From assembly GCF_001425445.1 (NCBI RefSeq), contig NZ_LMQU01000015.1, positions 124,001-188,000 on the forward strand: 64,000 nt of DNA, read 5' to 3'. The notes under the pieces are model-generated. The model was not told the DNA's origin. It worked only from the letters and a program-made list of their open reading frames with translations, and did not search any database. Shown here in pieces: positions 19,862 to 31,946 of the stretch. The stretch is from Devosia sp. Leaf420 (GTDB lineage: Bacteria > Pseudomonadota > Alphaproteobacteria > Rhizobiales > Devosiaceae). Within the stretch, counting starts at the first letter, position 1; the number at the start of each line of letters is the position of its first letter. Position numbers and translations under genes: made by a program.

Positions 19862-20491
19862 ATGAGTTCACCCGCCAACACGACGACTGCCGACGCGCCA
19901 GAATTCTACGAGATCGTGGCGCACGATCACCCCGCTCACGCCTCGACGCAGATCGGATTCTGGATCTACCTGATGAGCGATTGCCTCATCTTCGCGTCGC
20001 TCTTTGCCATCTATGGCGTGCTCGGTGGTAGTTTTGCCGCCGGTCCGTCGCCCGAGCATCTGTTCAATCTGCCTCTCGTTGCCGTCAGCACGACGGCCCT
20101 GCTTCTGAGTTCCATCACCTATGGCTTTGCCATGCTGGATATGGACGAGGGCAAGCAGAAGAGCACGCTGATCTGGCTCTCGATCACGGGGCTTTTGGGC
20201 GCGGTGTTCCTGGGTCTGACGCTCTATGAATTCTACCACATGATCCAGGAAGGCGCGGTGCCGCAGCGCTCCGCTTTCCTCTCCGCCTTCTTCGTCCTGG
20301 TCGGCACGCACGCCCTCCACGTCACCTTCGGCATCCTGTGGCTGATCACGCTTGTCGCTCAGATCAGCATGAAGGGCCTGATCCCGGCCAACAAGATCCG
20401 CGTTCAGTGCCTCTCGATGTTCTGGCACTTCCTCGACGTCATCTGGATTGGCGTCTTCACGGTTGTCTATCTTATGGGGATGCTGCGATGA
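19862..20491 (+). CDS. cyoC: Cytochrome bo3 ubiquinol oxidase subunit III
   Basis: Membrane subunit of 209 residues with five predicted helices, of the haem-copper oxidase subunit III family in its short CyoC form. Motifs include STQIGFWIYLMSDCLIFASLF near the N-terminus and GTHALHVTFGILW. It has no metal centre and stabilises subunit I. The stop overlaps the start of cyoD (ATGA), showing tight translational coupling in the operon. Confidence 0.95.
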   Translation: MSSPANTTTADAPEFYEIVAHDHPAHASTQIGFWIYLMSDCLIFASLFAIYGVLGGSFAAGPSPEHLFNLPLVAVSTTALLLSSITYGFAMLDMDEGKQKSTLIWLSITGLLGAVFLGLTLYEFYHMIQEGAVPQRSAFLSAFFVLVGTHALHVTFGILWLITLVAQISMKGLIPANKIRVQCLSMFWHFLDVIWIGVFTVVYLMGMLR

Positions 20492-20901
20492 GCGCTCAAA
20501 GCCCGGACACATTGACGGCCTCCGAAATGGCCCATGCCCACCCCAATCCCCATGCTCATGGGGACGGGCACGATCACGGCACACGCCGCACCTATCTCAT
20601 CGGCTTCGCGCTGTCGGTCATCCTCACGGCTATTCCGTTCTGGCTGGTGATGGGCGATGTCATCGCCGATCGCACGATCGCAACGCTCCTCATCATGGCG
20701 TTTGGTGTTGCCCAAATCTTCGTTCACATGGTCTATTTCCTCCATATGAACACCAAGTCCGAGGGCGGCTGGACCATGATGGCGGCGATCTTCACCATCA
20801 TCGTCATCGTCATCGCGCTCTCCGGCTCGCTCTGGGTGATGTTCCACCTCAACACCAACATGATGCCGGGTCACACCATGAACCCCGCGGACATGATCTA
20901 G
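20488..20901 (+). CDS. cyoD: Cytochrome bo3 ubiquinol oxidase subunit IV
   Basis: Small membrane subunit of 137 residues with three hydrophobic helices. The N-terminus is rich in His (HAHPNPHAHGDGHDHG), as often seen in CyoD-family proteins, and the core FGVAQIFVHMVYFLHM is the conserved family segment. It aids assembly of the oxidase. The start lies inside the cyoC stop. The SURF1-family gene follows after five bases. Confidence 0.94.
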   Translation: MSAQSPDTLTASEMAHAHPNPHAHGDGHDHGTRRTYLIGFALSVILTAIPFWLVMGDVIADRTIATLLIMAFGVAQIFVHMVYFLHMNTKSEGGWTMMAAIFTIIVIVIALSGSLWVMFHLNTNMMPGHTMNPADMI

Positions 20902-20906
20902 CGCCG

Positions 20907-21632
20907 ATGACCGACCATCCGGCCCAGGGGGGAAAGCGCTTCTCCCCCGGCCTCATCGCTTTTGCGACATTCGCCGGCGTCTGCGCGGTATTGTTTTTCG
21001 GCCTTGGCATCTGGCAGGTCGAACGCCTCGCCTGGAAAAACGGGCTGATCGCCGCCGTCGAAACCCGCGCCCATTCCGAACCTGTCGCACTCAACACGAC
21101 CGACTGGTCGACCATCGATCCCGAGGCCAGCGAATATCAGCGCGTGCTGGTCAATGGCAGCCTGCTCCCTGGCGACATCCTCACCCAGGCGGTGACCGCC
21201 GAAGGCCCCGGCTTCTGGGTCATGACGCCGCTGCGTCTGCCTGACGGCCGTGCGGTGCTGATCAATCGCGGCTTTGCGCCCAAGGATATGGATGTCGCGC
21301 TCGATGCGGAGACGCCGGTGACCATCAAAGGTCTCCTCCGAGTCTCCGAGCCAGAGGGCGGCTTTCTCCGCAGCAACGATCCCGCGGCCAATCGCTGGTT
21401 CTCCCGCGATGTCGCCGCCTTCGGCGAAACGCTAGGGCTCGAAAACCTCGCGCCCTTCTTCATCGATGCCGATAGGGTAGGGGACGTCTATCCGCGCGGC
21501 GGGATGACCGTGATCAGTTTTTCCAACAATCACCTGATCTATGCGGTGACTTGGTTCGGCCTCACCGGCCTCTGCCTTTTCGCGCTCGGCTATCTCTTTA
21601 GGGACCGTTGGCGGCGATCACCGGCAGGCTGA
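20907..21632 (+). CDS. SURF1 family assembly factor
   Basis: Membrane protein of 241 residues that helps insert haem into haem-copper oxidases. It has two transmembrane helices at the ends (LIAFATFAGVCAVLFFGLGIWQ near residue 15, and HLIYAVTWFGLTGLCLFALGYLF near the C-terminus) and a periplasmic domain with the family motif VLINRGF. The ATG at 20907 is chosen because it follows cyoD directly and gives the canonical N-terminal helix. The position behind cyoABCD indicates that it serves the bo3 oxidase. No cyoE (haem O synthase) is present in the window. Its last 35 bases overlap the convergent histidine kinase gene. Confidence 0.93.
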   Translation: MTDHPAQGGKRFSPGLIAFATFAGVCAVLFFGLGIWQVERLAWKNGLIAAVETRAHSEPVALNTTDWSTIDPEASEYQRVLVNGSLLPGDILTQAVTAEGPGFWVMTPLRLPDGRAVLINRGFAPKDMDVALDAETPVTIKGLLRVSEPEGGFLRSNDPAANRWFSRDVAAFGETLGLENLAPFFIDADRVGDVYPRGGMTVISFSNNHLIYAVTWFGLTGLCLFALGYLFRDRWRRSPAG

Positions 21633-22953
21633 TTTCGAACAGCGCGCCACCCTGCGGTGCCGTCGCCACCGTGATCTTGCCGCCATGCCGCTTGACGATG
21701 TCGCGCACCAGGCTCAAGCCCAGCCCCGCGCCATTGGGCGATTGCGACAGCCGGTGAAACGGCCAGAAGATCTCTTCGCGCTGTGTCGGGTCGATCCCCG
21801 GCCCATTGTCCGAAACGACCACCCGCCCATCGGTATTGACCTCGACCCGCACCGACACCGCCGCGCCGCCATGCGACATGGCATTGTGGACGAGATTGGC
21901 GATGGCCCGCGACAGCGCCGAGGCATCGCCCTTGACCATCACCGGCTTTTCGGGCCCCACGAACTCGATCTCGCTCCCCGCATCGATCGCGAGCGGCGCC
22001 AGATCCGCCGTCACCTGCGTCGCGATATCGACGATATCGACCGGCTCGAACCCATCGGGCGACAGCGCCATGCGGTGAAGGTCGAGCAATTCATTGGCCA
22101 TGCCGCCGAGCCGGGCCGAGTCCCGCTGCAATTGCCGCTTGTGCGGCCCATCGGGCAGGCTCTCGAGCCGCGTCTGCAAAATCGCGATCGGCGTGCGCAA
22201 TTCATGCGCCGCATCCGCGAGAAACCGCCGCTGCCGCGCGATACCGCTATCGAGCCGATCGAGCGCCTCGTTAAAGGCCCGCACCAGCGGAATGAGTTCG
22301 GTCGGAACGTCCTCATAGGAGAGCCGCACATCGCTCTGCCCAATATCGATCAGCGCCGCATCCTGCGCGATCTTCTCCGTACCCCGCAGCGAGCGCTGGA
22401 TCAGCGACGGGATTGTCAGCACCGTCGCGGTCGACAGAAGGAATATGAGCCCCAGAAACGCCGGATTACCGAACGCCTTGCCAAGCACGCCAAAACTCAG
22501 TGTCGGTCCGCCACCCGTCATCACCCAGAGCCGCCCGATATCGGTATTGCGCGAGCGGACGATGGCATAGGGCGAGCGCGGATCGCCAAGGTCGTTGATA
22601 TTGGCCGATGCAACATGCACCAGCGTTTCCGGATGCTGCATGGCCGGCGGTGGCACATTACCCCGCGTCAGCATCCTGCCGTCGACATCGACGACCAGAA
22701 ACCAGAATTCGGGATAGTTCGCGATGGTCTTTTCAAGGTCGCCATTGGGCGCCAGCACGAAGCCCCCATCGGCCCCGCGCTCGATCGAGCGCGCGATATC
22801 GCCCACGACATCCTCATCGAGATTTTGCTGCACGCCCATGGCGAGCAAGATCGGCACGGCCGCCAGCATGACGAAGCCGACCAGAACAGCGATCTGAATG
22901 CCGATCAGGCCCTTGGTCAGAACGCGTCTGAGGGAGAGCGGAGCATGCTTCAT
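21598..22953 (-). CDS. Sensor histidine kinase
   Basis: Membrane two-component kinase of 451 residues. A first transmembrane helix (about residues 18-38) is followed by a periplasmic sensor region of roughly 120 residues, a second helix (about 165-185), and a HAMP-like linker. The HisKA phospho-acceptor box is ADAAHELRTPI. The ATPase domain shows NLVHNAMSH (N box), DNGPGID (G1) and GAGLGLSLV (G2). It is translated from an ATGA overlap with the response regulator gene upstream. The pair is divergent from the RND efflux genes, so it may control them; that link is inferred from position. Confidence 0.94.
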   Translation of the reverse strand: MKHAPLSLRRVLTKGLIGIQIAVLVGFVMLAAVPILLAMGVQQNLDEDVVGDIARSIERGADGGFVLAPNGDLEKTIANYPEFWFLVVDVDGRMLTRGNVPPPAMQHPETLVHVASANINDLGDPRSPYAIVRSRNTDIGRLWVMTGGGPTLSFGVLGKAFGNPAFLGLIFLLSTATVLTIPSLIQRSLRGTEKIAQDAALIDIGQSDVRLSYEDVPTELIPLVRAFNEALDRLDSGIARQRRFLADAAHELRTPIAILQTRLESLPDGPHKRQLQRDSARLGGMANELLDLHRMALSPDGFEPVDIVDIATQVTADLAPLAIDAGSEIEFVGPEKPVMVKGDASALSRAIANLVHNAMSHGGAAVSVRVEVNTDGRVVVSDNGPGIDPTQREEIFWPFHRLSQSPNGAGLGLSLVRDIVKRHGGKITVATAPQGGALFEISLPVIAANGP

Positions 22954-23618
22954 GCCGTGGCTTTCAAGAGATAGCCGATGCCGCGGATCGAGTGGATTTC
23001 GACCCGCCCCGGCGCGATCTTGCGCCGCAGCCGCGAAATATGCGCGTCGAGCGTGTTGGAGGCGATCTCGTCGTCAAAGCCATAGACGGCCTCTTCGAGG
23101 ATCGAGCGCGCCACGGTCCGCCCCGCGCGCTTCACCAAAACTTCGAGCGCCAGCACTTCGCGCCGCGTCAGCGTCAGCGGCTCGCCCGCCGCCACGGCCG
23201 AGCCATCGCCGAGATTGAACGTCAATTGCCCGACGGTCACGGCCATGTCCGCAATCATCGCCGGCCGCCGCATCAAGGCGCGAATGCGCGCCACCAGTTC
23301 GTCGACGACAAAGGGCTTTGCCAGATAATCGTCGGCCCCGGTCTCGAGCCCTTCTATTCTCTGCTCTGGCGCCCCAAGCGCCGACAGCACGATGATTGGC
23401 AGGCCGGTCTGGATTTTGCGGATGCGCGGAATGATGGTGAGGCTATCCCCATCTGGCAATTTCCGATCGAGCACGGCAATGGAATGCACGCCGCTTTCGA
23501 CGGCTTCGAGTGCCATTTCCAGCGTTGTCACATGATCTACAAGAATGTCGTGGCGTTCGAGTGCACTGATCAAAGCCTTGGCCAGATCAACCTCGTCCTC
23601 CACCAGAAGAATACGCAT
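22950..23618 (-). CDS. OmpR/PhoB family response regulator
   Basis: Two-domain regulator of 222 residues. The receiver domain has the acidic pair in LLVEDEVD, the phospho-acceptor Asp in AVLDRKLPDGD and the conserved Lys in AKPF. The C-terminal winged helix ends with SRLRRKIAPGRVEIHSIRGIGYLL. It is the first gene of the two-gene operon with the histidine kinase. The 286-base gap upstream separates it from the divergent RND efflux operon and must hold both promoters; I saw no clear direct-repeat operator there. Confidence 0.95.
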   Translation of the reverse strand: MRILLVEDEVDLAKALISALERHDILVDHVTTLEMALEAVESGVHSIAVLDRKLPDGDSLTIIPRIRKIQTGLPIIVLSALGAPEQRIEGLETGADDYLAKPFVVDELVARIRALMRRPAMIADMAVTVGQLTFNLGDGSAVAAGEPLTLTRREVLALEVLVKRAGRTVARSILEEAVYGFDDEIASNTLDAHISRLRRKIAPGRVEIHSIRGIGYLLKATA

Positions 23619-23904
23619 GGCTACCTCGTCTTGGCGCTGGTTATGCCGCGCAATGATTGCCTTTGCATTGCGCAGATTTGGCCTTTCCGTAATGTTGCGG
23701 CAATATGGCTGGTGGAAAAGAATGGTGATACGAGCATTTAAGACGCGTCGGGTCCGTTCGGGTCCGGCGTCATAGTGGTGATTTCATGCACTCCGTGCTG
23801 CCCCGGCGGCGATGATCCACTTCCAAAGGGCTCCGTATAAGCTTGCGCCAGGCCAGTGCCCCAGGCCGATAGACCATTGATCGACCAAATATCAGGACAC
23901 CTCG

Positions 23905-25104
23905 ATGACCACAGCCCATGAGAAGCCCGAATGGGCACAGAGCAAGCGGGAAAAGAAGAATGCCCGCCTGGTCGCTGAGGGCAAGAAGCCCAGGCGCCGC
24001 TGGGGCCCTTGGGTCGTCCTTGGCCTGATCATTATCGGTGGTGTCGCCTTTTTCCTGACCCGCCCGCCCGCACCGGCGCCTGAAACCGATACAGCGGAAG
24101 CCGCGCCTGTCGTGCGCCAATTGCTGACCTCCGAAGTCACCGCGATTGCCCCACAAACCCTAAGCCAGACCGTCAAGGTCACGGGCACGCTCGTTCCCGC
24201 CCAGCAGTCCGTCGTTGCCTCCCAGGCTGCCGGCCGCGTCCTCAGCGTTGCCGTGCGTCCCGGCGATAGTGTCGCCGAGGGCGATGTGCTGGTCGAAATC
24301 GACCAGGCCAATCTCTCCCTCGCGCTCGCTCAGCAGCGCGCCACGGCCGATGCCACCCGCGCCCAGCTCGTCTCCTCCCAGCAGCAGCTCGAACGCACCC
24401 AGGAACTTGCCCGCCAGGGCCTCGCCAGCCCCTCGGCGCTGGAACAAGCCCGGTCCGCCACTTCTGCGCTCGAAGCCAACCTGACCGCACTCGAAAGCGC
24501 CGTGCAGACGGCCGAACTGGCGCTCAGCAACGCCACCGTCACCGCGCCGATCACCGGTATCGTCTCCGAACGTTCGGTCGAGCCGGGTCAGACGATCAGC
24601 GCCGGCACGCCGGTCATCACTGTCGTCAATCTCTCGCAGATGGAATTCCAGGCCGCCGCCTCGGTCAATTCGAGCGCGCTCGTCTCGCCCGGCCAGAACG
24701 TGGTTGTCACTGCCACCGGCCTCGATAACGAAACCTTCGATGGGCAGGTAACCCGTGTCAATCCGGTCGCCCAGACCGGCACCCGCACCGTGCCGATCTA
24801 TGTGCTGCTCGACAATGAGGATGGTCGCCTGCGCGGCGGCATGTTCGCCACCGGCCAGATCACCGTCGCCGAAAAGGCCGACGCCATTGCCGTCCCTCTT
24901 GCGGCCCTGCGTGAAGATGCCGAGGGCAGTTATGTCCTCAAACTCGACAATGGCACGCTCGCCCGTCAGGCCGTCACTCGCGGCACAACCTGGGACCGTG
25001 GCGCCACCGTCGAAGTTGAAGGTCTGACCGCCGGCGACACCATTGTCACCGCCCCGTTGACTGAACTTTCGGCCGGCGAAGCCTATGAACAGATCGAGGG
25101 CTAG
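23905..25104 (+). CDS. RND efflux transporter periplasmic adaptor subunit
   Basis: Membrane fusion protein (HlyD/AcrA type) of 399 residues that links an inner-membrane RND pump to an outer-membrane channel. It has an unusually basic N-terminal tail (about residues 8-35) before one transmembrane anchor (WVVLGLIIIGGVAFFL), so it is anchored by a helix rather than a lipid. A lipoyl-like half (VASQAAGRVLSVAVRPGDSVAEGD), an alanine/glutamine-rich coiled coil, and a second lipoyl half (VTAPITGIVSERSVEPGQ) follow. The pump gene starts three bases after the stop. No outer-membrane TolC-type gene is in the window. Confidence 0.93.
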   Translation: MTTAHEKPEWAQSKREKKNARLVAEGKKPRRRWGPWVVLGLIIIGGVAFFLTRPPAPAPETDTAEAAPVVRQLLTSEVTAIAPQTLSQTVKVTGTLVPAQQSVVASQAAGRVLSVAVRPGDSVAEGDVLVEIDQANLSLALAQQRATADATRAQLVSSQQQLERTQELARQGLASPSALEQARSATSALEANLTALESAVQTAELALSNATVTAPITGIVSERSVEPGQTISAGTPVITVVNLSQMEFQAAASVNSSALVSPGQNVVVTATGLDNETFDGQVTRVNPVAQTGTRTVPIYVLLDNEDGRLRGGMFATGQITVAEKADAIAVPLAALREDAEGSYVLKLDNGTLARQAVTRGTTWDRGATVEVEGLTAGDTIVTAPLTELSAGEAYEQIEG

Positions 25105-25107
25105 ACG

Positions 25108-28239
<3,132 letters not shown>

Positions 28240-28263
28240 TTTTGCTCCTCCACGCTGCCCAAG

Positions 28264-28295
28264 ATAGCCCGGCGAAAGCCGGGCTATTCTTTTTA
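28264..28295 (+). terminator. Rho-independent terminator of the RND efflux operon
   Basis: ATAGCCCGGC pairs with GCCGGGCTAT across a GAAA tetraloop and is followed by TCTTTTT. It lies 25 bases after the pump's stop codon. The sequence just beyond (about 28330-28360, CCCCCTTCAGGGGG) forms another small palindrome of unknown role. Confidence 0.93.
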
Positions 28296-28360
28296 CGCTC
28301 GATCTCCTACCGCACGCGGTGCAGCTCCGCCCCCCTTCAGGGGGAGGTTGGGAGGGGGCC

Positions 28361-28975
28361 TCATCCGCGTCCAGGCACCTTGAAAGCAGCCCGCTCCGCC
28401 GCCGCCTTCTCCCGGCTCACGCACCCCAAAGCATGGTCATTGACCAGTCCCATGGCCTGCATGAAGGCAAAGACCGTCGTCGGCCCCACGAAGGCCCAGC
28501 CGCGCTTCTTCAGTGCCTTCGAGAGCGCGATGGCATCCGGGCTCGTCGTCTGGCTCTGCGGGGGCGGGGCTTCGCCTTCGGGTACCTCATAGCGCCAGAC
28601 GAAAGCCGCGATCGACCCCGCCTCTTTGATCAGCTCCTGCGCGCGCTTGGCATTGTTGATCGCGGCCGCAATCTTTCCCCGGTGCCGCACGATGCCCTTA
28701 TCCTGCAGCAGCCGCTCGACATCGGCCTCTGTGAATTTTGCCACCGCATCGATCTCGAAATGGGCAAAGCCGGTCCGAAACGCATCGCGCTTGTTGAGGA
28801 TTGTCCGCCAGCTCAGCCCGGACTGAAATCCTTCTAGGCAGATCTTTTCGAAAAGCCGGCGATCGTCGCTGACTGGAAAACCCCATTCATGGTCGTGATA
28901 GGGCACAAATTCCGGCGCCCCCGCACACCAGGCACAGCGCTCGCGCCCATCCGGGCCGGGCAAGGTTCCGCTCAT
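28361..28975 (-). CDS. tag: DNA-3-methyladenine glycosylase I
   Basis: Base-excision repair enzyme of 204 residues that removes 3-methyladenine from DNA. Residues that bind zinc in this family are visible: the Cys of CAWC near the N-terminus and the His of YHDHEWG, with His and Cys in NDHALGC near the C-terminus. The GFQSGLSWRTILNKR segment carries the conserved base-binding region. The gene is convergent to the RND operon and stands alone. Confidence 0.95.
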   Translation of the reverse strand: MSGTLPGPDGRERCAWCAGAPEFVPYHDHEWGFPVSDDRRLFEKICLEGFQSGLSWRTILNKRDAFRTGFAHFEIDAVAKFTEADVERLLQDKGIVRHRGKIAAAINNAKRAQELIKEAGSIAAFVWRYEVPEGEAPPPQSQTTSPDAIALSKALKKRGWAFVGPTTVFAFMQAMGLVNDHALGCVSREKAAAERAAFKVPGRG

Positions 28976-29061
28976 TCCATTTTCCCCAAACCGTAACCGA
29001 TTCCGCCAAAAGGCCAGCTCGATGCTAACGTGATGCTACCGAAAGAGCATCGGAAACCCCG

Positions 29062-29090
29062 TTGCACAACGCGCCCCCATCGACTAGTTT
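29062..29090 (+). promoter_or_regulatory. Possible promoter of the tRNA-Arg gene
   Basis: TTGCAC and TAGTTT are spaced 17 bases apart and lie about 40 bases upstream of the tRNA. A GC-rich stretch (GCGCCC) follows the -10 region, as at many stable-RNA promoters. Both boxes match the consensus only partly, so this is weak. Confidence 0.3.
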
Positions 29091-29127
29091 GCGCCCACTG
29101 ATCGGGGCCAGTCCCCGAATCCGGCCT

Positions 29128-29204
<77 letters not shown>

Positions 29205-29299
29205 GTTTTTTCAAGACATTTGAGACTGCCGAGGGCAGAGCACGCGATCCGCTTTGGGCGTTTTCATCACCTTTGATTTGCCGTTTGCAGAGCGTCTAA

Positions 29300-30283
29300 C
29301 TATCGGGAAACAATAGGTTTTCCGCGCGATCCATAGATGCGGTGGATCAGGTTGACGTTGTTGGCGTGGAGCGCTCGATAGGGTTCGTGCAACGCCAGCG
29401 TTCCGCGGGCGAGGGCAGGCTCGATGAAGCTTTCGAGCGGGTCGGTGAGAAAGTCTCCGCTATCCATGCGATCGATAAGCTGGAGATTGTAGGCGATCAT
29501 CGCCTCGGTAAAATCCTGCGTGTACCCGCCATTGGCAATGACATCGAAGCGGCCATGGCAGGGATAGACGCGCTCGGCTGGGATGGCGGCGATCTGGCGA
29601 TAGGTGCGGAGTTGGAGCGGGAGTTCCGAGGTCATCGCCATGGTGTTGAAAGGCACAGTGTCCTCGCAGGCGTCGGCAGCGAGGAGGATTTTGTCCTTTG
29701 GCAGATAAGCGACGAGATGCCCGAACTGGTGAACGAAGGTCTCGATCAGTTCGATCTCGATATCATCGAGATGAAGCGTCATGCGGCCATCGAAGGTCCG
29801 GTTGGGCAGGACGACTTCTTCGACACCGGGATAATAGGGATCGCCGGCAAGTGCCCAGATTTCGCCGGTGCGGAAGAGTTCGGCATTGGACTCGATCTTG
29901 AGGCGCGTCGTCGACGTGCTGATGATGTCGCTGTTTTTATAGAGAAAATTGCCGGCGATGTGGTCGCAGTCCCAATGAGAATTGATGACCGAGACGTGCC
30001 GGATGCCCATGTCCCGGATAAAGCGATCGATCCAAAGAATGTGCTCCTTGTAGAGCATGGTGTCGAAGATGATGGCCTTATCGCCTCGATGGATGACGTA
30101 GCAGCAAACGCCGAGCTGCATGTCGATATTGCTCTGCAGCCAATCTGGATAGCTCGCGATATCGCGGCCGTCGTAAAAGCAGATGAGATAATCGGTTAGG
30201 TTGGCGACGCGCATATTGGGCGTGAAGGGCGCGCGTTCGATCGTTTTATCCTGCGCGACGTGCGTGATTTCCACGGTGTTCAT
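29300..30283 (-). CDS. MBL-fold metallohydrolase in the guanidine regulon (unit 3)
   Basis: Metallo-beta-lactamase-fold protein of 327 residues without signal peptide, so probably cytoplasmic. The metal motif is His103-x-Asp105-x-Asp107-His108 (HWDCDH); the usual second His of HxHxDH is replaced by Asp, as in ComEC-type domains. Further candidate ligands are the His in HQFGH, the Asp in AADACED and the His in YPCHGR. Its substrate is unknown. It follows the family-5 binding protein by 48 bases, and both lie downstream of a guanidine-I riboswitch, so it should be made when guanidine is present. A hydrolytic role on an imported guanidino, urea or amide compound is an inference. It is only distantly similar to the other MBL gene of the cluster (45660-46439). 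Confidence 0.85.
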   Translation of the reverse strand: MNTVEITHVAQDKTIERAPFTPNMRVANLTDYLICFYDGRDIASYPDWLQSNIDMQLGVCCYVIHRGDKAIIFDTMLYKEHILWIDRFIRDMGIRHVSVINSHWDCDHIAGNFLYKNSDIISTSTTRLKIESNAELFRTGEIWALAGDPYYPGVEEVVLPNRTFDGRMTLHLDDIEIELIETFVHQFGHLVAYLPKDKILLAADACEDTVPFNTMAMTSELPLQLRTYRQIAAIPAERVYPCHGRFDVIANGGYTQDFTEAMIAYNLQLIDRMDSGDFLTDPLESFIEPALARGTLALHEPYRALHANNVNLIHRIYGSRGKPIVSR

Positions 30284-30331
30284 GGCACATTCCTCATGGC
30301 AGGGAGAGGCGGCCCGCAGGCCGCCTAGTGT

Positions 30332-31894
30332 TCAGTCGGCCCAGCGCACGGAGCCGTAATCGATATTGCCGGGGGCATAGGCGGCGCGAAGTTCGAGGTC
30401 GATCAGGCCTTCGGGATGCACGACGACATCGTCTACTTCCACGAAGGGAATGAAGAGGCCGTTGTCGACATAGAGCTGGCTGGCTTGTTCGTAGAGCGCG
30501 TTGCGGGCAGCAATATCGGTCAGGGTGCCGGCCTCGTTGACGAGGGCATCGGCCTCGGGAAGGGCGCGGCCATAGAAGTTGATGGGCGCTTTTTCGGTGA
30601 AGAAAATTGCCGCCTGGTTTTCAGGGTGGAGCGCGTCGGGCGTCAGTTTTCCTATATAGAGGTCCGGGCCATTGGGATTGTCCTTGAGGCCGAAAGCGGC
30701 ACCGGAGGGCAGGATGGTGACCGTCGCGTTGATGCCGATGCCGGCAAGTTCAGCGACCATCAGGTCGGTGACGCGGGTCAGGGAATTGGCTTCTTCGGTG
30801 CTGATGCCAATGGTCAGCGTGATCGGGCCCTTGGCGGCAACGGTCGCCTCGGCGGCGGCAGTGTCCGTGGGAAACTCCAATGGCGTCTTGGGATCAAGCA
30901 TGATGGTTGGATAGAGCGACTTGGCCGTGTGGCCATAGGCGCCATAGGCATCGGCGACCCAGTTGCCCGGGTTGACCGCGGTGAGGAAGGCGGCGCGGAT
31001 GTCGGGGTCGGTCAGCGGAGATTCCGGCTTGACGAAACCGATGATCAACGAAGTGCTGGGCGCAGAGGTGATCTCGAGGCCTGGTCGTAGCGCGGCAAGC
31101 TGCGCCCAGGGGTAATTGGCTGGTACGGCGTCGGTTTCCTGGGCCTGGAGACTGAGGACCTGCTGGCTGACTTCGGGCATCAACGGCAGTTCGACCGTGT
31201 CGAAAAAAGACGGTTTGCCGTAGTAGCCGTCGAAGCGTTCGAGCGAGTAGCCCTGGCCGCGATCAAAGCTTGCAAGGGTGAATGGGCCGGTGCCGACGGC
31301 GTTGGTGTCGAGCCAAGATGCAGCATTATCGGTGCCGGCATGTTCAGTCAGCGCGGCCGGGCTGATAACCTTTGGACTCCAAGGACTTGCGAGACTATCG
31401 AGGAACGATGGCTGGGGCATGCCGAGGGTGATAGCGACCGTGTCGTCATCGACAGCTTCGATCTTTTCCATGTTCCAAAGGAAGTAGGAGAGGATCAGGT
31501 CGCTGTCCTTGCGGCGCTGGAAAGAGGTGACGACGGCTTCGGCGTTGAACGGGGTGCCGTCGTGGAAGGTGGCGCCTTGGACGAGATTGAAGGTGTAGGT
31601 CAGGCCGTCTTCGGAAATGGTCCAGTCGGTGGCGAGGAGGCCGCGAATTTCGGCGCTGCCGGGGACGTATTCGACGAGGCCTTCGTAGACGTTGTTGATG
31701 GCCGAGAGGCCATCCATTTCGAAGGCGTTGTCGGGGTCGAAGCTGTCGAAATCGGTGGCGATCGGCAGGCGGAGAACTTCCTGTGCTTGCAATGGGTTAA
31801 GGGCGCCGGAAGCGATAACGCCGATCAGGATGGCGGCCGAAACAGCGAGGCGAAGCGTGCATTGCCGGTAGGCCGGCAGTCCTGAAAACAACAT
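30332..31894 (-). CDS. ABC transporter substrate-binding protein, family 5 (Opp/Dpp type)
   Basis: Periplasmic binding protein of 520 residues. The ATG at 31894 follows AAGGAG and is preferred over an in-frame start at 32071, which would lie within the riboswitch. The signal peptide (LRLAVSAAILIGVIASGALNPLQAQ) is clear, and the mature domain carries family motifs such as LATDWTISEDGLTYTFNL, ATFHDGTPFNAEAV and GTGPF. No permease or ATPase follows it; only an MBL-fold gene does. The Opp-type permeases and ATPase at 42060-45667, which lack a binding protein, are the obvious partner. Expression should rise with guanidine through the riboswitch at 31944-32058. The ligand is unknown. Confidence 0.92.
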   Translation of the reverse strand: MLFSGLPAYRQCTLRLAVSAAILIGVIASGALNPLQAQEVLRLPIATDFDSFDPDNAFEMDGLSAINNVYEGLVEYVPGSAEIRGLLATDWTISEDGLTYTFNLVQGATFHDGTPFNAEAVVTSFQRRKDSDLILSYFLWNMEKIEAVDDDTVAITLGMPQPSFLDSLASPWSPKVISPAALTEHAGTDNAASWLDTNAVGTGPFTLASFDRGQGYSLERFDGYYGKPSFFDTVELPLMPEVSQQVLSLQAQETDAVPANYPWAQLAALRPGLEITSAPSTSLIIGFVKPESPLTDPDIRAAFLTAVNPGNWVADAYGAYGHTAKSLYPTIMLDPKTPLEFPTDTAAAEATVAAKGPITLTIGISTEEANSLTRVTDLMVAELAGIGINATVTILPSGAAFGLKDNPNGPDLYIGKLTPDALHPENQAAIFFTEKAPINFYGRALPEADALVNEAGTLTDIAARNALYEQASQLYVDNGLFIPFVEVDDVVVHPEGLIDLELRAAYAPGNIDYGSVRWAD

Positions 31895-31898
31895 GGGG

Positions 31899-31946
31899 TC
31901 TCCTTGTTGGACAAGGAAATGACGAAGACCATCCGCGCCACTTCCT
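31899..31946 (-). promoter_or_regulatory. Expression platform of riboswitch 1: two mutually exclusive hairpins
   Basis: On the minus strand, hairpin A is AGGAAGTGGCG pairing with CGTCATTTCCT (31936-31946 with 31914-31924, 11 pairs including two G-U). Hairpin B is TCCTTGT pairing with ACAAGGA (31911-31917 with 31901-31907), which covers the AAGGAG ribosome site of the binding-protein gene. The two share bases 31914-31917, so only one can form. No U-tract is present, pointing to translational rather than terminator control. Confidence 0.7.

Noticed and set aside
28330..28360. GC-rich palindrome after the RND terminator (CCCCCTTCAGGGGG).
   Set aside because: Possibly part of another dispersed repeat, but there is only one copy in the window, so I did not list it as a repeat.
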